A DNA stretch of 64,000 nucleotides. It comes from Granulicella tundricola MP5ACTX9. Its GTDB lineage: Bacteria; Acidobacteriota; Terriglobia; Terriglobales; Acidobacteriaceae. A program made the translations under genes and the position numbers. Positions 1 to 9,234 of the stretch are shown in pieces; positions within the stretch are counted from its first letter, which is position 1; each line of letters starts with the position of its first letter. The DNA lies in NCBI RefSeq assembly GCF_000178975.2, contig NC_015058.1, positions 124,001-188,000 of the forward strand. Direction: 5' to 3'. The notes beneath the pieces are model-generated. The model saw nothing but the letters and a program-made list of their open reading frames with translations. It was not told the origin of the DNA and did no database searches.

Positions 1-1157
1 ACACCATGAGGGTCAGAGAACCACTCAACCCGGGTATTCAGATAAGCTTTGTCGCTGAACTTGAACGAGGTGATCGCAAAGGCACCCTGGGTCGAGGAGG
101 TGTGCCGACCGTTAGCAGGATCGCTCGTGTCCGCCATGTAATGAACCTGCAGAACCTGTGAGATGCGGGGGGTCCACACCTCACGCGCTTGCAACTCCGA
201 TAGGGTCTGCCATGAGCCGATATGCCCTTTGATCGCCGATGCTGGCTCAGGCCCGGAATAGACCGTGGCCAGCCATTGCCGTTCCTTGCGGCCACTTGGC
301 CGATAGATAGCGCGTGCGATGTAGTCCGGCGCACGACCACGCAACTCGAAGGCAGTGTTGTAGCCCATAACGACGCCGAGCACGAGATCAAGGCGCGCCG
401 CCGGATGCAGAGTAGCCTGCAGCGCTGTGCTGCCGACCTCGTAGTGAATCCAGTAGTAGCTTTCGGAGTAAAGAGGGCGGTATGGCGACATCAGCGTCTC
501 ATATCCAGTCGGATTGTTGATCCTTCCACCGGCCCAGTCGATGCCGCGCTTGAAGAGAAACGGCGTGTGAAGCAGCAGGTAAGCTTGCCGGAAGTCGGTA
601 CCCCACCGAGCGCTGCCGGGCCCGAAGTTATCCAGCGGGCGAAGCAGTGCCGCATCGGAGCCGACATAGAAGTCTGTGCGAAAGCCAAGTGAGAGCTTCT
701 GCGTCGTCGAGCGGTCGATGATGAGCCAAGCCCCGTTCAACATGAGCTGGTTGCTGAATCGATTTGCGGTTGGTGCTTCGATGACTAGGCCGCTGGCATG
801 CGAGACGGTGGTGATACCTCCGTCAACCCAACCGTAGGCTCGAATACGGTGAGCGTGCGCGAAGACGATGACGGGAAGCTTGACCGAAAGCAGGGGAGCC
901 AGATCTTCCGGGTAGATTCCGCCAAGGAATGGCCGCAGGTCAGGTCCAGAATCCGCCCGGCCCGACAAGGTCGCGGCTGCCTGACCCTCGCCAGGCTTTG
1001 CCTTAAACTCCGTCGTCTGACTGCTGTCCTGTGCATGGGCTTGCCGATTGAGGCACAAGCCGCCGAGGCAGAACGCGAAGGAGAGTGCCATCACCCTGAG
1101 ACGCCCAGACGACGAGTGTCGAACGATGTGCAATTTTGGCAGGAAGTTGTCTCGCAT
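1..1157 (-). CDS. Outer-membrane beta-barrel protein (bbp2/OmpL-like), 3' end missing
   Basis: This open frame has no stop in the window and runs off the left edge, so the C-terminus is missing. I chose the ATG at 1157, which lies 4 bp past the stop of the MFS gene, so the two are almost certainly co-transcribed. The N-terminus has a hydrophobic stretch (about residues 22-37) ending in a plausible signal peptidase site (AHA-QD near residue 43). The remainder is rich in alternating aromatic/polar strands with short turns, such as IRAYGWVDGGI, LSLGFRTDFYVGSDA and VLQVHYMADTSDP. This is the look of the putative beta-barrel porin-2 family seen in Acidobacteria and Planctomycetes. The likely role is passage of a small solute across the outer membrane, paired with the inner-membrane carrier upstream. 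The family call is by style, not by search. Confidence 0.75.
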   Translation of the reverse strand, partial: MRDNFLPKLHIVRHSSSGRLRVMALSFAFCLGGLCLNRQAHAQDSSQTTEFKAKPGEGQAAATLSGRADSGPDLRPFLGGIYPEDLAPLLSVKLPVIVFAHAHRIRAYGWVDGGITTVSHASGLVIEAPTANRFSNQLMLNGAWLIIDRSTTQKLSLGFRTDFYVGSDAALLRPLDNFGPGSARWGTDFRQAYLLLHTPFLFKRGIDWAGGRINNPTGYETLMSPYRPLYSESYYWIHYEVGSTALQATLHPAARLDLVLGVVMGYNTAFELRGRAPDYIARAIYRPSGRKERQWLATVYSGPEPASAIKGHIGSWQTLSELQAREVWTPRISQVLQVHYMADTSDPANGRHTSSTQGAFAITSFKFSDKAYLNTRVEWFSDPHG

Positions 1158-1161
1158 CCCG

Positions 1162-2421
1162 CTAAGCCGTAACCGCAGGCACGGCCAACAAAATCTTTTT
1201 AGTTTGAGCAAGACCAGTCTCGCGTATGACGAAGCTGAGAATGATCGCGACCACGACCCCGACGACGAGGGGCACGAAGGCATGCTGGAAGCCCTCCAGG
1301 CTAAGTGGCTGATCCTGCGACGGGAGCATGAGTCGCGAGATGAAAGGCGAGATAAGACCAGTGGTTAGAAAGACCAGAAAATTCATCACTCCTGCCGCGG
1401 TCCCCTTCACTCCGGCGGGGTTTGCCTCCTTGATCATCGAGAACGGAATCATTGCGGCACCCGAGGCGATACCCATCACGAGGGCCACCGAGTATCGAGG
1501 AAGCGTTCCCACGGGCACATAGATCGCGGCCAGACCCGAAGCGAGAATCAGAAGCCCACCACCGATAAGTACCGGTTTGCGGCGACCGAGCTTGTCAGAG
1601 ATATAGCCAAGCAAAGGGCAGCCGATGACCCACCCGATAGGAACCATTGAAGCGTCACTTGCAGCTGACGACATCGACATATGCTCGCCGTTATGCAGAA
1701 AGGAAGTCGCCCACACCAGCGCGCCAATCGTGGTTGGCACGAAGAGGAGGCCGCCGATGATACCGGCGAGCCAGCTTTGTGGATTGCCGAAGACGATCTT
1801 GAACGGCGCAAGCAAAGCCTGCGTTGACAGGGGGGCATGATGCTCGGGGCTGTCTCCCTGTTCGCGCGGCATGATGAGCCAAGTGGCCAGGGCCAGAACG
1901 AAACCCAAACCCGCGAAGATGAGCCAGACCCTCTGCCACTGCATGTGAAAGCCGCCGAGCGGATCGATGGCCATGTGCACAGGTTTCGAACCGAACGCCG
2001 CTCCTGCCATGCCGAGACATTGAGTAAATCCTACGAAGATAGCCAGCATACGAGCGGGTAGATATCTCGCGGCAACATAGGAAGAGCCGATGAAAGCGAA
2101 AATCGCACCGATCGCCTGCAGGACGAACCCGATCGCCCCGGCGGGTTCGCTACCCTGCGCAAAAATGATGCAGCCTACCGCGACCAGCGCGATACCGTAG
2201 GGGATGGTGCGATGCGCTCCGTAGCGATCAAGTAACTGTCCGGCTACAAGTGCCATGAGTGCATAGGCAACATAGTATGCGGAGATGATGCCCCCGATAT
2301 GGTTGCCACCCCACGCGACGGTTAACTCGCTTTGCATGACGCCCGGGGCGGATCGAACAGCGTACTGGTAAAAGTAAAAGATGGCGCAGAGAAGCCAAGT
2401 TAGAACATAGATGGGTTTCAA
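1162..2421 (-). CDS. MFS transporter
   Basis: This 419-residue protein has twelve hydrophobic segments. The MFS motif-A-like loop between helices 2 and 3 reads GQLLDRYGAHR (about residues 61-71), and the equivalent loop in the second half reads YISDKLGRRKP. The length is typical of the sugar-phosphate/organic-anion permease branch of the superfamily. It lies between pyruvate decarboxylase (126 bp gap) and the outer-membrane barrel (4 bp gap) on the same strand, which suggests one transport-plus-metabolism operon. The substrate cannot be read from the sequence. A 2-oxo acid or a related carboxylate is a guess from context only. Confidence 0.85.
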   Translation of the reverse strand: MKPIYVLTWLLCAIFYFYQYAVRSAPGVMQSELTVAWGGNHIGGIISAYYVAYALMALVAGQLLDRYGAHRTIPYGIALVAVGCIIFAQGSEPAGAIGFVLQAIGAIFAFIGSSYVAARYLPARMLAIFVGFTQCLGMAGAAFGSKPVHMAIDPLGGFHMQWQRVWLIFAGLGFVLALATWLIMPREQGDSPEHHAPLSTQALLAPFKIVFGNPQSWLAGIIGGLLFVPTTIGALVWATSFLHNGEHMSMSSAASDASMVPIGWVIGCPLLGYISDKLGRRKPVLIGGGLLILASGLAAIYVPVGTLPRYSVALVMGIASGAAMIPFSMIKEANPAGVKGTAAGVMNFLVFLTTGLISPFISRLMLPSQDQPLSLEGFQHAFVPLVVGVVVAIILSFVIRETGLAQTKKILLAVPAVTA

Positions 2422-2546
2422 GGTGATTGGGGTCTCTGCCTTGGAAGCAGTGTCCAGCGCGAACGCTTTGGGGTCGATGATGATGCCTCCGATAAAGCGG
2501 ATAGTTGAGTTTTGGGGTCAAGTAATTTAGATCGAACTTGTGCGCG

Positions 2547-4229
2547 TCATAGGATCCTTGGGGGACGGGCGTTGGCTGCCGCGACGAGGTGACCCCATGA
2601 GATGAGCTCCGCGGTGCAGTCATCGCGATCAATAATGCATTCGATCAGAGTAGGTCCATCCAGATTCGCTTCTGCCGCCTTGATCGCAATTGCAAGCTCC
2701 GCACCATTCGTGGCGGTGCACCCGAGGCCACGCCCGTCCTGCGCGTTGAAGACCTTCATCAGCCCAGCGTAATCCCAGTTCTTGACGTTGTTATACGGGC
2801 CGTCGTGAATTTCGACCTCGATAGTGTAGCCGTAATTATTAATAAGGATGATGATGACGGGCAGCTTGCGCCGGATCATTTGGGCTACCTCCTGGGCCGT
2901 AAGCTGGAAGGACCCATCACCAACGAGTACAAGGGTGCGTCGATCTGGTAAACCGACCGCGTATCCAAAGGAAGATGGGATTGACCAGCCGATGTGCCCC
3001 CACTGCATCTCCACCTCAAAGCGGGCACCGAGCGGAAGTTTGAGTTGTGTGCCGTTGAACCACGAGTCGCCCGTCTCTGCGAAGACCGTGGTCGTTGAAG
3101 TGACCAGGGGTCGAATCTGGCGCATCATCTCGGCGCGCATCAGCTTTGCGGTGGGATCTGCCGCGACCTCCGGCGTCGCTTTCTTCACCAGTCGCCGGTA
3201 CTCGGCCATCGTACCGTCCTGCTTGCTTACTTTACGTGTAAGAGCCTGAAGGAAGTCGCGCAGTTGAATGGAGCTGAAGTCGTGACCATCAAAAGAGATG
3301 TGGTTTGTATCCGCTGTCATCAAGGCTGGCCCGGATGGGAGCGCAGTCCAGCCCACGGTCGAGTAATCGTTGAAGACAGCCCCGATCGCAACGACGCCAT
3401 CGGACCAGTCGACCAGTTCACGAGCGCAGCCAGAGCTGACTTCACCCCAATAAATACCCACGAATTGCGGGTGCTCTTCTGGGAAAAATCCCTTTGCAGC
3501 CGCCATCACCGCCACACTGCATCCGAGTGCTTCGGCAAGCGCGATCGCCTCCTTCTCCGCCCCGGCAGACCTGATCTTGCTTCCGATCAGGATGACAGGC
3601 TTCTTCTTCTCGTTGATAAACAGAAGTGCCGCCTTTACTGCAGCTTCGAGAGTGGCAGGATCGCTTGCCTCGGAGCCGATCACCGCACTGATGGGTCCGG
3701 GCTCGGCGCAAGGCTGGGCCGCGATATTGCACGCGATCTCAATATAAGCGGGCTTTTTCTCGCGGAGAGCGGTACGAATCGCGTGGTCAATCAGGCTCGG
3801 CGCGTCAGCTGCCGACGTGATGGAAACTGCAGCACACGTGATTTTCTTTGCCATCTCGAGTTGGTAAGAGAAGTCATGTGTTCCGAGGGTGTGATGAAGC
3901 AAATGCCGGTCCGCCGCATCGTTGCTGTTGGGCGAGCCGGAGATGAGAATGACCGGAAGGTTCTCCGCGTAGGCTCCGCCAATCGCGTCAAAGGCGGACA
4001 GGGCACCGACGCTAAAGGTCACTACCGCAGCAGCGGCACCGCAAGCCCTTGCATAACCTTCGGCACTGAAACCGCAGTTCAGCTCGTTCGAGCAGTAAAC
4101 CTGTTGCAGATCCTTATTCAGGAGGAGTTGGTCGAGTAGCACAAGGTTGTAATCGCCAGCAACCGCGAAGTGGTGCTTTAATCCAATCTCAACAAGGCGA
4201 GTAGCGAGGTAGGTTCCAACTGTTTGCAA
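2547..4229 (-). CDS. pdc: Pyruvate decarboxylase (thiamine diphosphate-dependent)
   Basis: This 560-residue ThDP enzyme is very close in appearance to Zymomonas mobilis PDC. It converts pyruvate to acetaldehyde and CO2 in the cytoplasm. Visible catalytic features are GDYN with Asp26, Glu49 in [11 protein letters not shown], the His112-His113 pair in HLLHHTLG, and the ThDP/Mg motif beginning GDGSFQ and ending in INN. These match the Zymomonas residues D27, E50, H113 and H114 with an offset of one. An indolepyruvate or phenylpyruvate decarboxylase is the alternative, but the HH pair and the overall match favour pyruvate. The gene is first in an apparent operon with an MFS carrier and a porin-like barrel. 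Bacterial PDC is uncommon, and no alcohol dehydrogenase gene is adjacent. Confidence 0.9.
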   Translation of the reverse strand: MQTVGTYLATRLVEIGLKHHFAVAGDYNLVLLDQLLLNKDLQQVYCSNELNCGFSAEGYARACGAAAAVVTFSVGALSAFDAIGGAYAENLPVILISGSPNSNDAADRHLLHHTLGTHDFSYQLEMAKKITCAAVSITSAADAPSLIDHAIRTALREKKPAYIEIACNIAAQPCAEPGPISAVIGSEASDPATLEAAVKAALLFINEKKKPVILIGSKIRSAGAEKEAIALAEALGCSVAVMAAAKGFFPEEHPQFVGIYWGEVSSGCARELVDWSDGVVAIGAVFNDYSTVGWTALPSGPALMTADTNHISFDGHDFSSIQLRDFLQALTRKVSKQDGTMAEYRRLVKKATPEVAADPTAKLMRAEMMRQIRPLVTSTTTVFAETGDSWFNGTQLKLPLGARFEVEMQWGHIGWSIPSSFGYAVGLPDRRTLVLVGDGSFQLTAQEVAQMIRRKLPVIIILINNYGYTIEVEIHDGPYNNVKNWDYAGLMKVFNAQDGRGLGCTATNGAELAIAIKAAEANLDGPTLIECIIDRDDCTAELISWGHLVAAANARPPRIL

Positions 4230-4489
4230 AACGTTCTCCTGGAGAAGGCAGCGTTCGTGAGGTGCTTTAGGTCATGTCACCGCGAGAGGCCGCTGCGCAG
4301 TGACGGCGAGACAGCAATTGTTTTCATGCTCCCCGAGCAGTTTGCCCCGTTTCCGTAGAGCTAATGCTTAGGAGAAGCTCTGGGCGAAGACGACAACAAG
4401 AGTTCAGGGCTGAATAAAAGCTTTTCAGTTGATCGCTTCTACAAGAGGCGATTTCATTTCTCACGGTATATCTCAATTTCATTTGTGAA

Positions 4490-5299
4490 ATGTGCAGGAA
4501 CAAGTGGCATCCATCTGCGTCTGATCCTCTACTCAAGGAATGCGCGATACTGTGCATTTATGCTCACAAAGGACGAATCTCGAATCACCTATACGATCTC
4601 AGATCACAATGCGGGCGGAATCACGGCTGGGTGTCGTTTGCTTTCTTCGTTGGAGAGTTGCGAATCAGTGCCACGCCAGAGGCGGTCACGCACAACGAAG
4701 TGCATCGCCTGGCTCATGCGCGCACTAAACGACGACATCCAGCCTACGAGCTGTGAACTGATCATTCGAGCAAATGAAGAGGGCTCTGCGATGATGGAGC
4801 TTGCTCGGTGGGGCTTCGTCCCTTTCTTTCACAAAGCCGAGAAGTTTGCGCCGAACACGTTCAACGCACGGGCCGAAGGCATCGAGAAAGCTCTATGTGG
4901 CGGGATTCTGTTGAGGCTAAACGATGCCTGATTCCCGCCGATAGCTTCTTCGAGTGGAAGCACATCGCAAAGAGGGGCAATCCTAAGTACGAATTCCTGG
5001 TAGGAGGAGGCGTGCCCTTTGCCTTCGCCGGTCTCTGGAGCGGCTGGACGAATCCCGTGGACAAGACCGAGCTGCATAGCTTCACCATCATCACAACCGA
5101 CCCGAACTCCCTGCTGGAGAAATACCACAACCGAATGCCCGTGATTCTCAAACCCAGTGAATACACACGATGGCTGACGGGTGATCGAGTTCCGATCGAA
5201 CTACTGAGGCCCTTCAATGCAGAAGCGATGACCGCGACATGCGTTGACCCTGGGACCGCAGTTACTGCGAAAGAAGCAACTCTCTTCGACAGCCTCTAA
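4490..5299 (+). pseudogene. SOS response-associated peptidase (SRAP/YedK family), frameshifted
   Basis: Two overlapping frames together spell an SRAP protein. One (about 4724-4885) reads DIQPTSCELIIRAN, ARWGFVPFF and FNARAEGIEK. The reading then shifts by one frame near 4886-4900 into a second (to 5299) with KRCLIPADSFFEWK, FAFAGLWSGW, FTIITTDPNSLL and NRMPVIL. The family begins MCGR, with Cys2 crosslinking to abasic sites in single-stranded DNA. Here the 5' part (from an ATGTGC at 4490) is not readable in a single frame and I cannot find an intact MCGR, so at least two lesions are likely. SRAP proteins (YedK/HMCES) protect abasic sites at replication forks. The copy looks dead unless the shifts are sequencing errors. 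Confidence 0.75.
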
Positions 5300-5705
5300 A
5301 GAAGAAGCACGATGATGGATTAGCCAGATTGAGGGAAGAGGTCTCTTCCCTGCTGCATCCGGCGAAAGACCGCCGTCTTCCGTTACCCATCTCTGCGGGG
5401 ACACCCCGCAACGCCCGAACTACAATTCATGCTTTCCGCGCCCAGCAAGGAAACCAAACCTGCTGAGGGGTCTCCCCTGGCGCGCGCAAGAAGCACCCTA
5501 ATCTTCCGCGTTCCCCCACCCCACCTGGCAAAGAGCGCCCGTCGGGACCCCGACTCGCTTGTGCAGACCGCCTGCGGCGCCCTCCATTTCATTCCGGGTA
5601 GGGAACCCTCCTCTTGCACTTGCCGCCCCCGCTGGCGTGGGCCAGGGCCAAGGCGTGTTTGGAAGCAAACACAGCAAGGCCATTCAAAAGCGAGGAACCA
5701 ACACC
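5300..5705 (+). promoter_or_regulatory. Long structured leader upstream of the ArdC-like gene
   Basis: About 400 bp without a convincing gene and strongly C-rich on the plus strand. Three short perfect hairpins are visible: GGGAAGAG-GT-CTCTTCCC (5333-5350), GCGGGG-ACA-CCCCGC (5395-5409) and AGGGG-TCT-CCCCT (5466-5478). Leading-region genes of conjugative plasmids (ard, ssb, psiB) are often preceded by sequences that fold in single-stranded DNA and act as promoters (Frpo/ssi types). This leader could do the same, which is inference. Confidence 0.35.
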
Positions 5706-6611
5706 ATGAGCAACATCGCCACCATGCCCACCAACCCCAAGCCCCAGACCTCTAAAGAAGTCATCGCCGCCAACGTCCAGCTCCTTATCGAGCAGCTAGA
5801 AGCAGGACACAGTGAAGGGCTTACCGCCTACCTCTCGGCCATGGGCAAATTCCACAACTATTCATTTGGCAACATCCTTGAGATCGCACGGCAGAAGCCA
5901 GACGCAACCCGCGTTGCAGGGCTGTATGCGTGGAACCAGCTGGGACGCAAGGTGATGAAGGGACAGAAGGGCATCCGCATTTTGGCCCCGATGATCGGCG
6001 GCCGCAAGAAGAAGGACACCGAAGCCAACAGCAGTAAAGACGCGGCAGCAATTGACAAGCCCGTCCTGGTCGGCTTTCGAGCCGTCTATGTCTTCGATGT
6101 AAGCCAGACCGAAGGCGCAGAGCTTCCCGACCTGAACGAGCGGGTCAAGGGTGAGGTTGGCGACTACCGCGAGCGTTTGGTCGACTTCATCATCGCCCAG
6201 GGCATTCAGCTTGAGTTCAAGGAATCAATTGCACCCGCGTTAGGGATGAGCTACGGCGGCAAGATCGCCATTCTTCCCGGACAGGCACCAGCCGAAGAGT
6301 TCAATACGCTTGTCCACGAGGTCGCGCATGAACTCGAACATAAGGCCGAGAGACGCACCGCCACCACGAAGACAGTACGCGAAACTGAGGCCGAGGCGAT
6401 CGCCTTTGTTGTTAGCCAGACAATCGGCCTAAACGCGGGTAATGCCGCCGCTGACTACATTCACCTTTATGACGGCAATGCCACACTCCTCACCGAAAGC
6501 CTTGAAGTCATCCAGCGAATCTCATCCTTCATCCTCTCTGCGATTCAGCCGCTCGCAGTGAAGGCGGAAGAAGAGACTACCGACACAGTCGCAATTGCGG
6601 AGGTGGCGTAA
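5706..6611 (+). CDS. ArdC-like antirestriction protein with metallopeptidase domain
   Basis: I chose the ATG at 5706 (MSNIATMPTNPK), preceded by GCGAGG. The open frame continues upstream, but that part is low-complexity translated leader. The protein is about 301 residues. Its N-terminal half matches the ArdC N-terminal ssDNA-binding domain (FHNYSFGNILEIARQKP, then GLYAWNQLGRKVMKGQKGI). The C-terminal half carries an ImmA/IrrE-type zinc peptidase helix HEVAHELEH followed by ETEAEAIAFVV. ArdC of R388-type plasmids protects incoming DNA from restriction. Its position beside the DUF6908-like, primase and SSB genes fits an early-expressed establishment block. It overlaps the next gene at the stop/start. 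Confidence 0.85.
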   Translation: MSNIATMPTNPKPQTSKEVIAANVQLLIEQLEAGHSEGLTAYLSAMGKFHNYSFGNILEIARQKPDATRVAGLYAWNQLGRKVMKGQKGIRILAPMIGGRKKKDTEANSSKDAAAIDKPVLVGFRAVYVFDVSQTEGAELPDLNERVKGEVGDYRERLVDFIIAQGIQLEFKESIAPALGMSYGGKIAILPGQAPAEEFNTLVHEVAHELEHKAERRTATTKTVRETEAEAIAFVVSQTIGLNAGNAAADYIHLYDGNATLLTESLEVIQRISSFILSAIQPLAVKAEEETTDTVAIAEVA

Positions 6612-7015
6612 TGCAAACCATTCTTCGCATCATTGAAAGGGCTGGAGGCTGGAATCCCGGCCTCTTCATCAAGATCGAAAACGCTCCTTACATGGCACTT
6701 GTACTTGAAGCCATCGAAGCAGGACCATCCGGCCTTCCGACCATCTCTGTTACCCACTATGGCGAGCAGAACGGCGACCTCATGCGCGACCCGGAGATGT
6801 GTTTCGAGCTTCGAGATGGAGAGCTAGACCCTTGGTACTATCGCAACGACTATGTAGGCGTAGAGCAATGGAGCCGGAACAACGTACGCGGCCAATACAT
6901 TCAGCTTGCCAACCTGCACGCCCAACATCAGCGATTCGCGAAGGTTTGGGACAACAGCCTTAGCTGCCAGGGCTTCGCCGAAGCCTACGAACAGCAGTTG
7001 ACCCAACCCGCATAA
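6611..7015 (+). CDS. DUF6908-like plasmid protein
   Basis: This 134-residue protein starts on the last base of the ArdC-like gene (TAATG junction), so the two are translationally coupled. Recognisable stretches are GGWNPGLFIKIENAPYM, SVTHYGEQNGD, MRDPEMCFEL and YRNDYVGVEQ. As I recall, these are the conserved features of the DUF6908 family, which is common on plasmids beside antirestriction genes. There is no signal peptide, membrane segment or obvious catalytic motif. Function is unknown. Context suggests a cytoplasmic role in establishment of the incoming plasmid. Confidence 0.75.
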   Translation: MQTILRIIERAGGWNPGLFIKIENAPYMALVLEAIEAGPSGLPTISVTHYGEQNGDLMRDPEMCFELRDGELDPWYYRNDYVGVEQWSRNNVRGQYIQLANLHAQHQRFAKVWDNSLSCQGFAEAYEQQLTQPA

Positions 7016-7174
7016 AGACCAAAGCAGGGAGCGGACAGGAGAGCCGTGCCCCGTCTCAGTGCCCACACCGAAAGCTAAACCCACGAAGAAGACAGCCGAA
7101 AAGCAGATCGCAGCCTAAACCCAGGAGCGGGAGTCAGCCCACCGGTTCCCGCACCGTCCCAAAAGGAGGACACC

Positions 7175-7447
7175 ATGTTTCAGTTCAGCTACAAACTCAA
7201 AGTCTCCGAACGGGTGAAGGCGAAATGCGACCGGCACCCACGCTATAACCCGGAGCGGGAGGGAAGAAGTGGCATCAAGGGCGGATGCTCAACATGCTTC
7301 TCTCTTTACGACCTGCATCAGGCTCGGCTGTCGCTCGACTCTGCACACCATGAGTTCCTGAGGAAGGCTATTCCGTGGACCCAGGTTTCCAAGCCGCGCA
7401 AGAAGGCCGAAGGGAGCGCGAGTTCTCAGTCGTCTTCGGCGCTTTAG
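7175..7447 (+). CDS. Small hypothetical protein with a CxxC pair
   Basis: This 90-residue reading frame is preceded by a very strong ribosome site (AAAAGGAGGACACC-ATG), which is the best evidence that it is real. The N-terminus has Cys and His residues that could bind a metal: AKCDRHPRYNPEREG, then GGCSTCFSLYDLH. The C-terminus is basic and serine-rich. It is transcribed with the leading-region genes on both sides. I do not recognise a family. It may be a small DNA- or metal-binding accessory protein. Confidence 0.6.
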   Translation: MFQFSYKLKVSERVKAKCDRHPRYNPEREGRSGIKGGCSTCFSLYDLHQARLSLDSAHHEFLRKAIPWTQVSKPRKKAEGSASSQSSSAL

Positions 7448-7652
7448 CCCCCGGCGGGTTGCGTCCCAGCCCCTCACTCTCTCACGCCCACCCGAAGCGG
7501 GCGGCAGGGTCCAGTTCCCTACCCCTGCACCCCTCCCTCTCGGAAAGACATCTCAAAGGCGAAGACCATGAACAGAACCGAGGCAACAGTTCGCAACATG
7601 CTCTCAGCGATCGAAGCTCCTTTACGACGTAGGCGTTCTCAGTGACCGTGGC

Positions 7653-8420
7653 ATGCTCCCAGGTCTCGACGGGATTACGGCTACAAACCTGATCGAACGA
7701 CTCTCCCTGCTCAAGTACCGCAATGCCCGCGGCTCTCATATCTACATCCGCCCTTCCGGGGAGCATCGCTACACTGCCCTCGACGACCTCTCCGAGGTCT
7801 CGCTCGCGAGGCTCGCCGCTGACGGCTTCGCTCCGTGCGCCGTCGTCGAGACCAGTGCCGGCAACTTCCAGGTCTGGCTCAAACACCCGGCAGTCTTTCC
7901 CAAACTCCTCGGCACCTTTGCAGCGCAGACGCTGGCAGCTCGCTACGACGCCGATCCGAGCGCTGCAGACTGGAGGCGGTTCGGCAGGTTGCCCGGTTTT
8001 ACGAACTGCAAACCGAAGTACAAGCGCCCGGATGGACTCTTCCCTTTCGTTCATCTTAGGAGCAACACCGGTGGGCAGTACCCGATGGCCGAGACCTTCG
8101 TCAGGGAGATCACCAGGCTCTACGAAGCACGGGAGCAGGAGCGTGAGGCAAGACGCCTGCAGGCTTCTCTTTCTCCCCAGAGGGGACCGAGGTTGTCCAA
8201 TCTGTCGCTGGAACGCTTCCGGACCTCCAGCAAGTATCAGGACCGCCCCGCCGCTGCAGACATCGCCTTCTGTGTCGCCGCTTACGCCAATGGCATGGAT
8301 GAAGCCAGGATCGAACGTGCCCTTGAAGACGACTATCTCTCATGCGATCCCAGTCCCTCCAAGCGCTCCTCCTACATCCGGCGAACCATGACGAAAGCGA
8401 GAGACTGGGCGATCCGCTAA
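7653..8420 (+). CDS. RepB-type DNA primase domain protein, 5' end frameshifted
   Basis: The uninterrupted frame from 7653 gives 255 residues with the signatures of plasmid RepB/RepA-like primases: NARGSHIYIRPSGEHRYTAL, LDDLS, VVETSAGNFQVWLKH, DPSAADWRRFGRLPGFTNCK. The usual family N-terminus (MNRTEATVRNMLSAIEA) is present just upstream from an ATG at 7568, but in a different frame. One extra base near 7616 would restore a continuous protein of about 284 residues reading on into LYDVGVLSDRG. It is therefore a sequencing error, a true frameshift, or a shortened protein starting at 7653 without an obvious ribosome site. The role would be primer synthesis on single-stranded plasmid DNA, consistent with the neighbouring SSB and ArdC-like genes. 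Confidence 0.75.
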   Translation: MLPGLDGITATNLIERLSLLKYRNARGSHIYIRPSGEHRYTALDDLSEVSLARLAADGFAPCAVVETSAGNFQVWLKHPAVFPKLLGTFAAQTLAARYDADPSAADWRRFGRLPGFTNCKPKYKRPDGLFPFVHLRSNTGGQYPMAETFVREITRLYEAREQEREARRLQASLSPQRGPRLSNLSLERFRTSSKYQDRPAAADIAFCVAAYANGMDEARIERALEDDYLSCDPSPSKRSSYIRRTMTKARDWAIR

Positions 8421-8799
8421 GCCATTCAGTTCTGCATCGCCATTGTGTTTCCCAGGATGGGTTATCGAGGCCGTCTTCCCTGCCCTGCTCTGAGCGGGCT
8501 GCAGCGATCTTCCGTACATGAGGATGAAGACGTTGAACAGGGCGGCTCCCTTCCGGTTTGCCTTTCTGTCTGCGTTCAGCGTGCCGCGCTCAAGACACCC
8601 ACGCCCTTCGGACGCACGCTCTCCTTCCCAGAACCCGCTATGCGCCTCTGCGAGGTGCGGACTCCTGCCCCAAGACAAGCTTGAGTCCCCTTCCGCAGAT
8701 CCTATCCAGTCGCCGAGGGAGTGGGTCGCGACGGCACACCCGTTGGGCAAGCATGTACCGCAGACAGCGGACAAACCAGAAGAAACGGAGCCCAACACC
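8421..8799 (+). promoter_or_regulatory. Long leader upstream of ssb
   Basis: About 380 bp between the primase and ssb with no supported gene. Open frames here are low-complexity and lack ribosome sites. The base composition resembles the leader upstream of the ArdC-like gene. I see no strong perfect hairpin. It presumably holds the ssb promoter, perhaps one active on single-stranded DNA. Confidence 0.25.
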
Positions 8800-9171
8800 A
8801 TGTTCAACAAAGTCATCCTCATCGGCCGCCTCGGACAGAACGCAGAAGCCAAAACCGCTCAGAACAACAAAGACTATGTCGTCCTCAACATTGCAACCCA
8901 GGAAAGCTGGAAGAACGACAAGGGCGACTACGAGAACCGAACCGAATGGCACCGTGTCTATGCCTGGAGGAATCTCTCGAAGTTCGCCAGGACGCTCCAG
9001 AAGGGGCAGCTCATTACGTTGGAGGGAGTTCTCCGGTATCGCGAGGTCGTGGAAGATGTCGAAGGAGCTAAGTTCAAGCACCGGATCGCTGAGATCCATG
9101 CCATCAGCATGAAGCGGCTCTCGAAAGTTGAGGCCGATGATGATCCTTCGGACGGAGCTGACGACGAGTAA
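8800..9171 (+). CDS. ssb: Single-stranded DNA-binding protein
   Basis: I chose the ATG at 8800 (MFNKVILIGRLGQNAEAKT), the standard SSB N-terminus. The track to the upstream ATG is leader. The protein is 123 residues, slightly short for SSB, with the OB-fold landmarks VVLNIATQESWKN, RTEWHRVYAW, LQKGQLITLEGVLRYRE and IAEIHAISMKRL. The C-terminus is acidic (ADDDPSDGADDE) but lacks the classical DIPF tip that recruits partner proteins. This is typical of plasmid-borne SSBs that coat the incoming strand. Confidence 0.92.
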   Translation: MFNKVILIGRLGQNAEAKTAQNNKDYVVLNIATQESWKNDKGDYENRTEWHRVYAWRNLSKFARTLQKGQLITLEGVLRYREVVEDVEGAKFKHRIAEIHAISMKRLSKVEADDDPSDGADDE

Positions 9172-9234
9172 TCGTGACCCATGTGGATGGGCTTTGCAGC
9201 CCATCCACCTTTATGATCCTGATTTCTGAAACGA

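Noticed and set aside
7049..7120. Tiny basic frame (GTG start, about 20 codons) between the DUF6908-like gene and the next gene
   Set aside because: Too short and without a convincing ribosome site.
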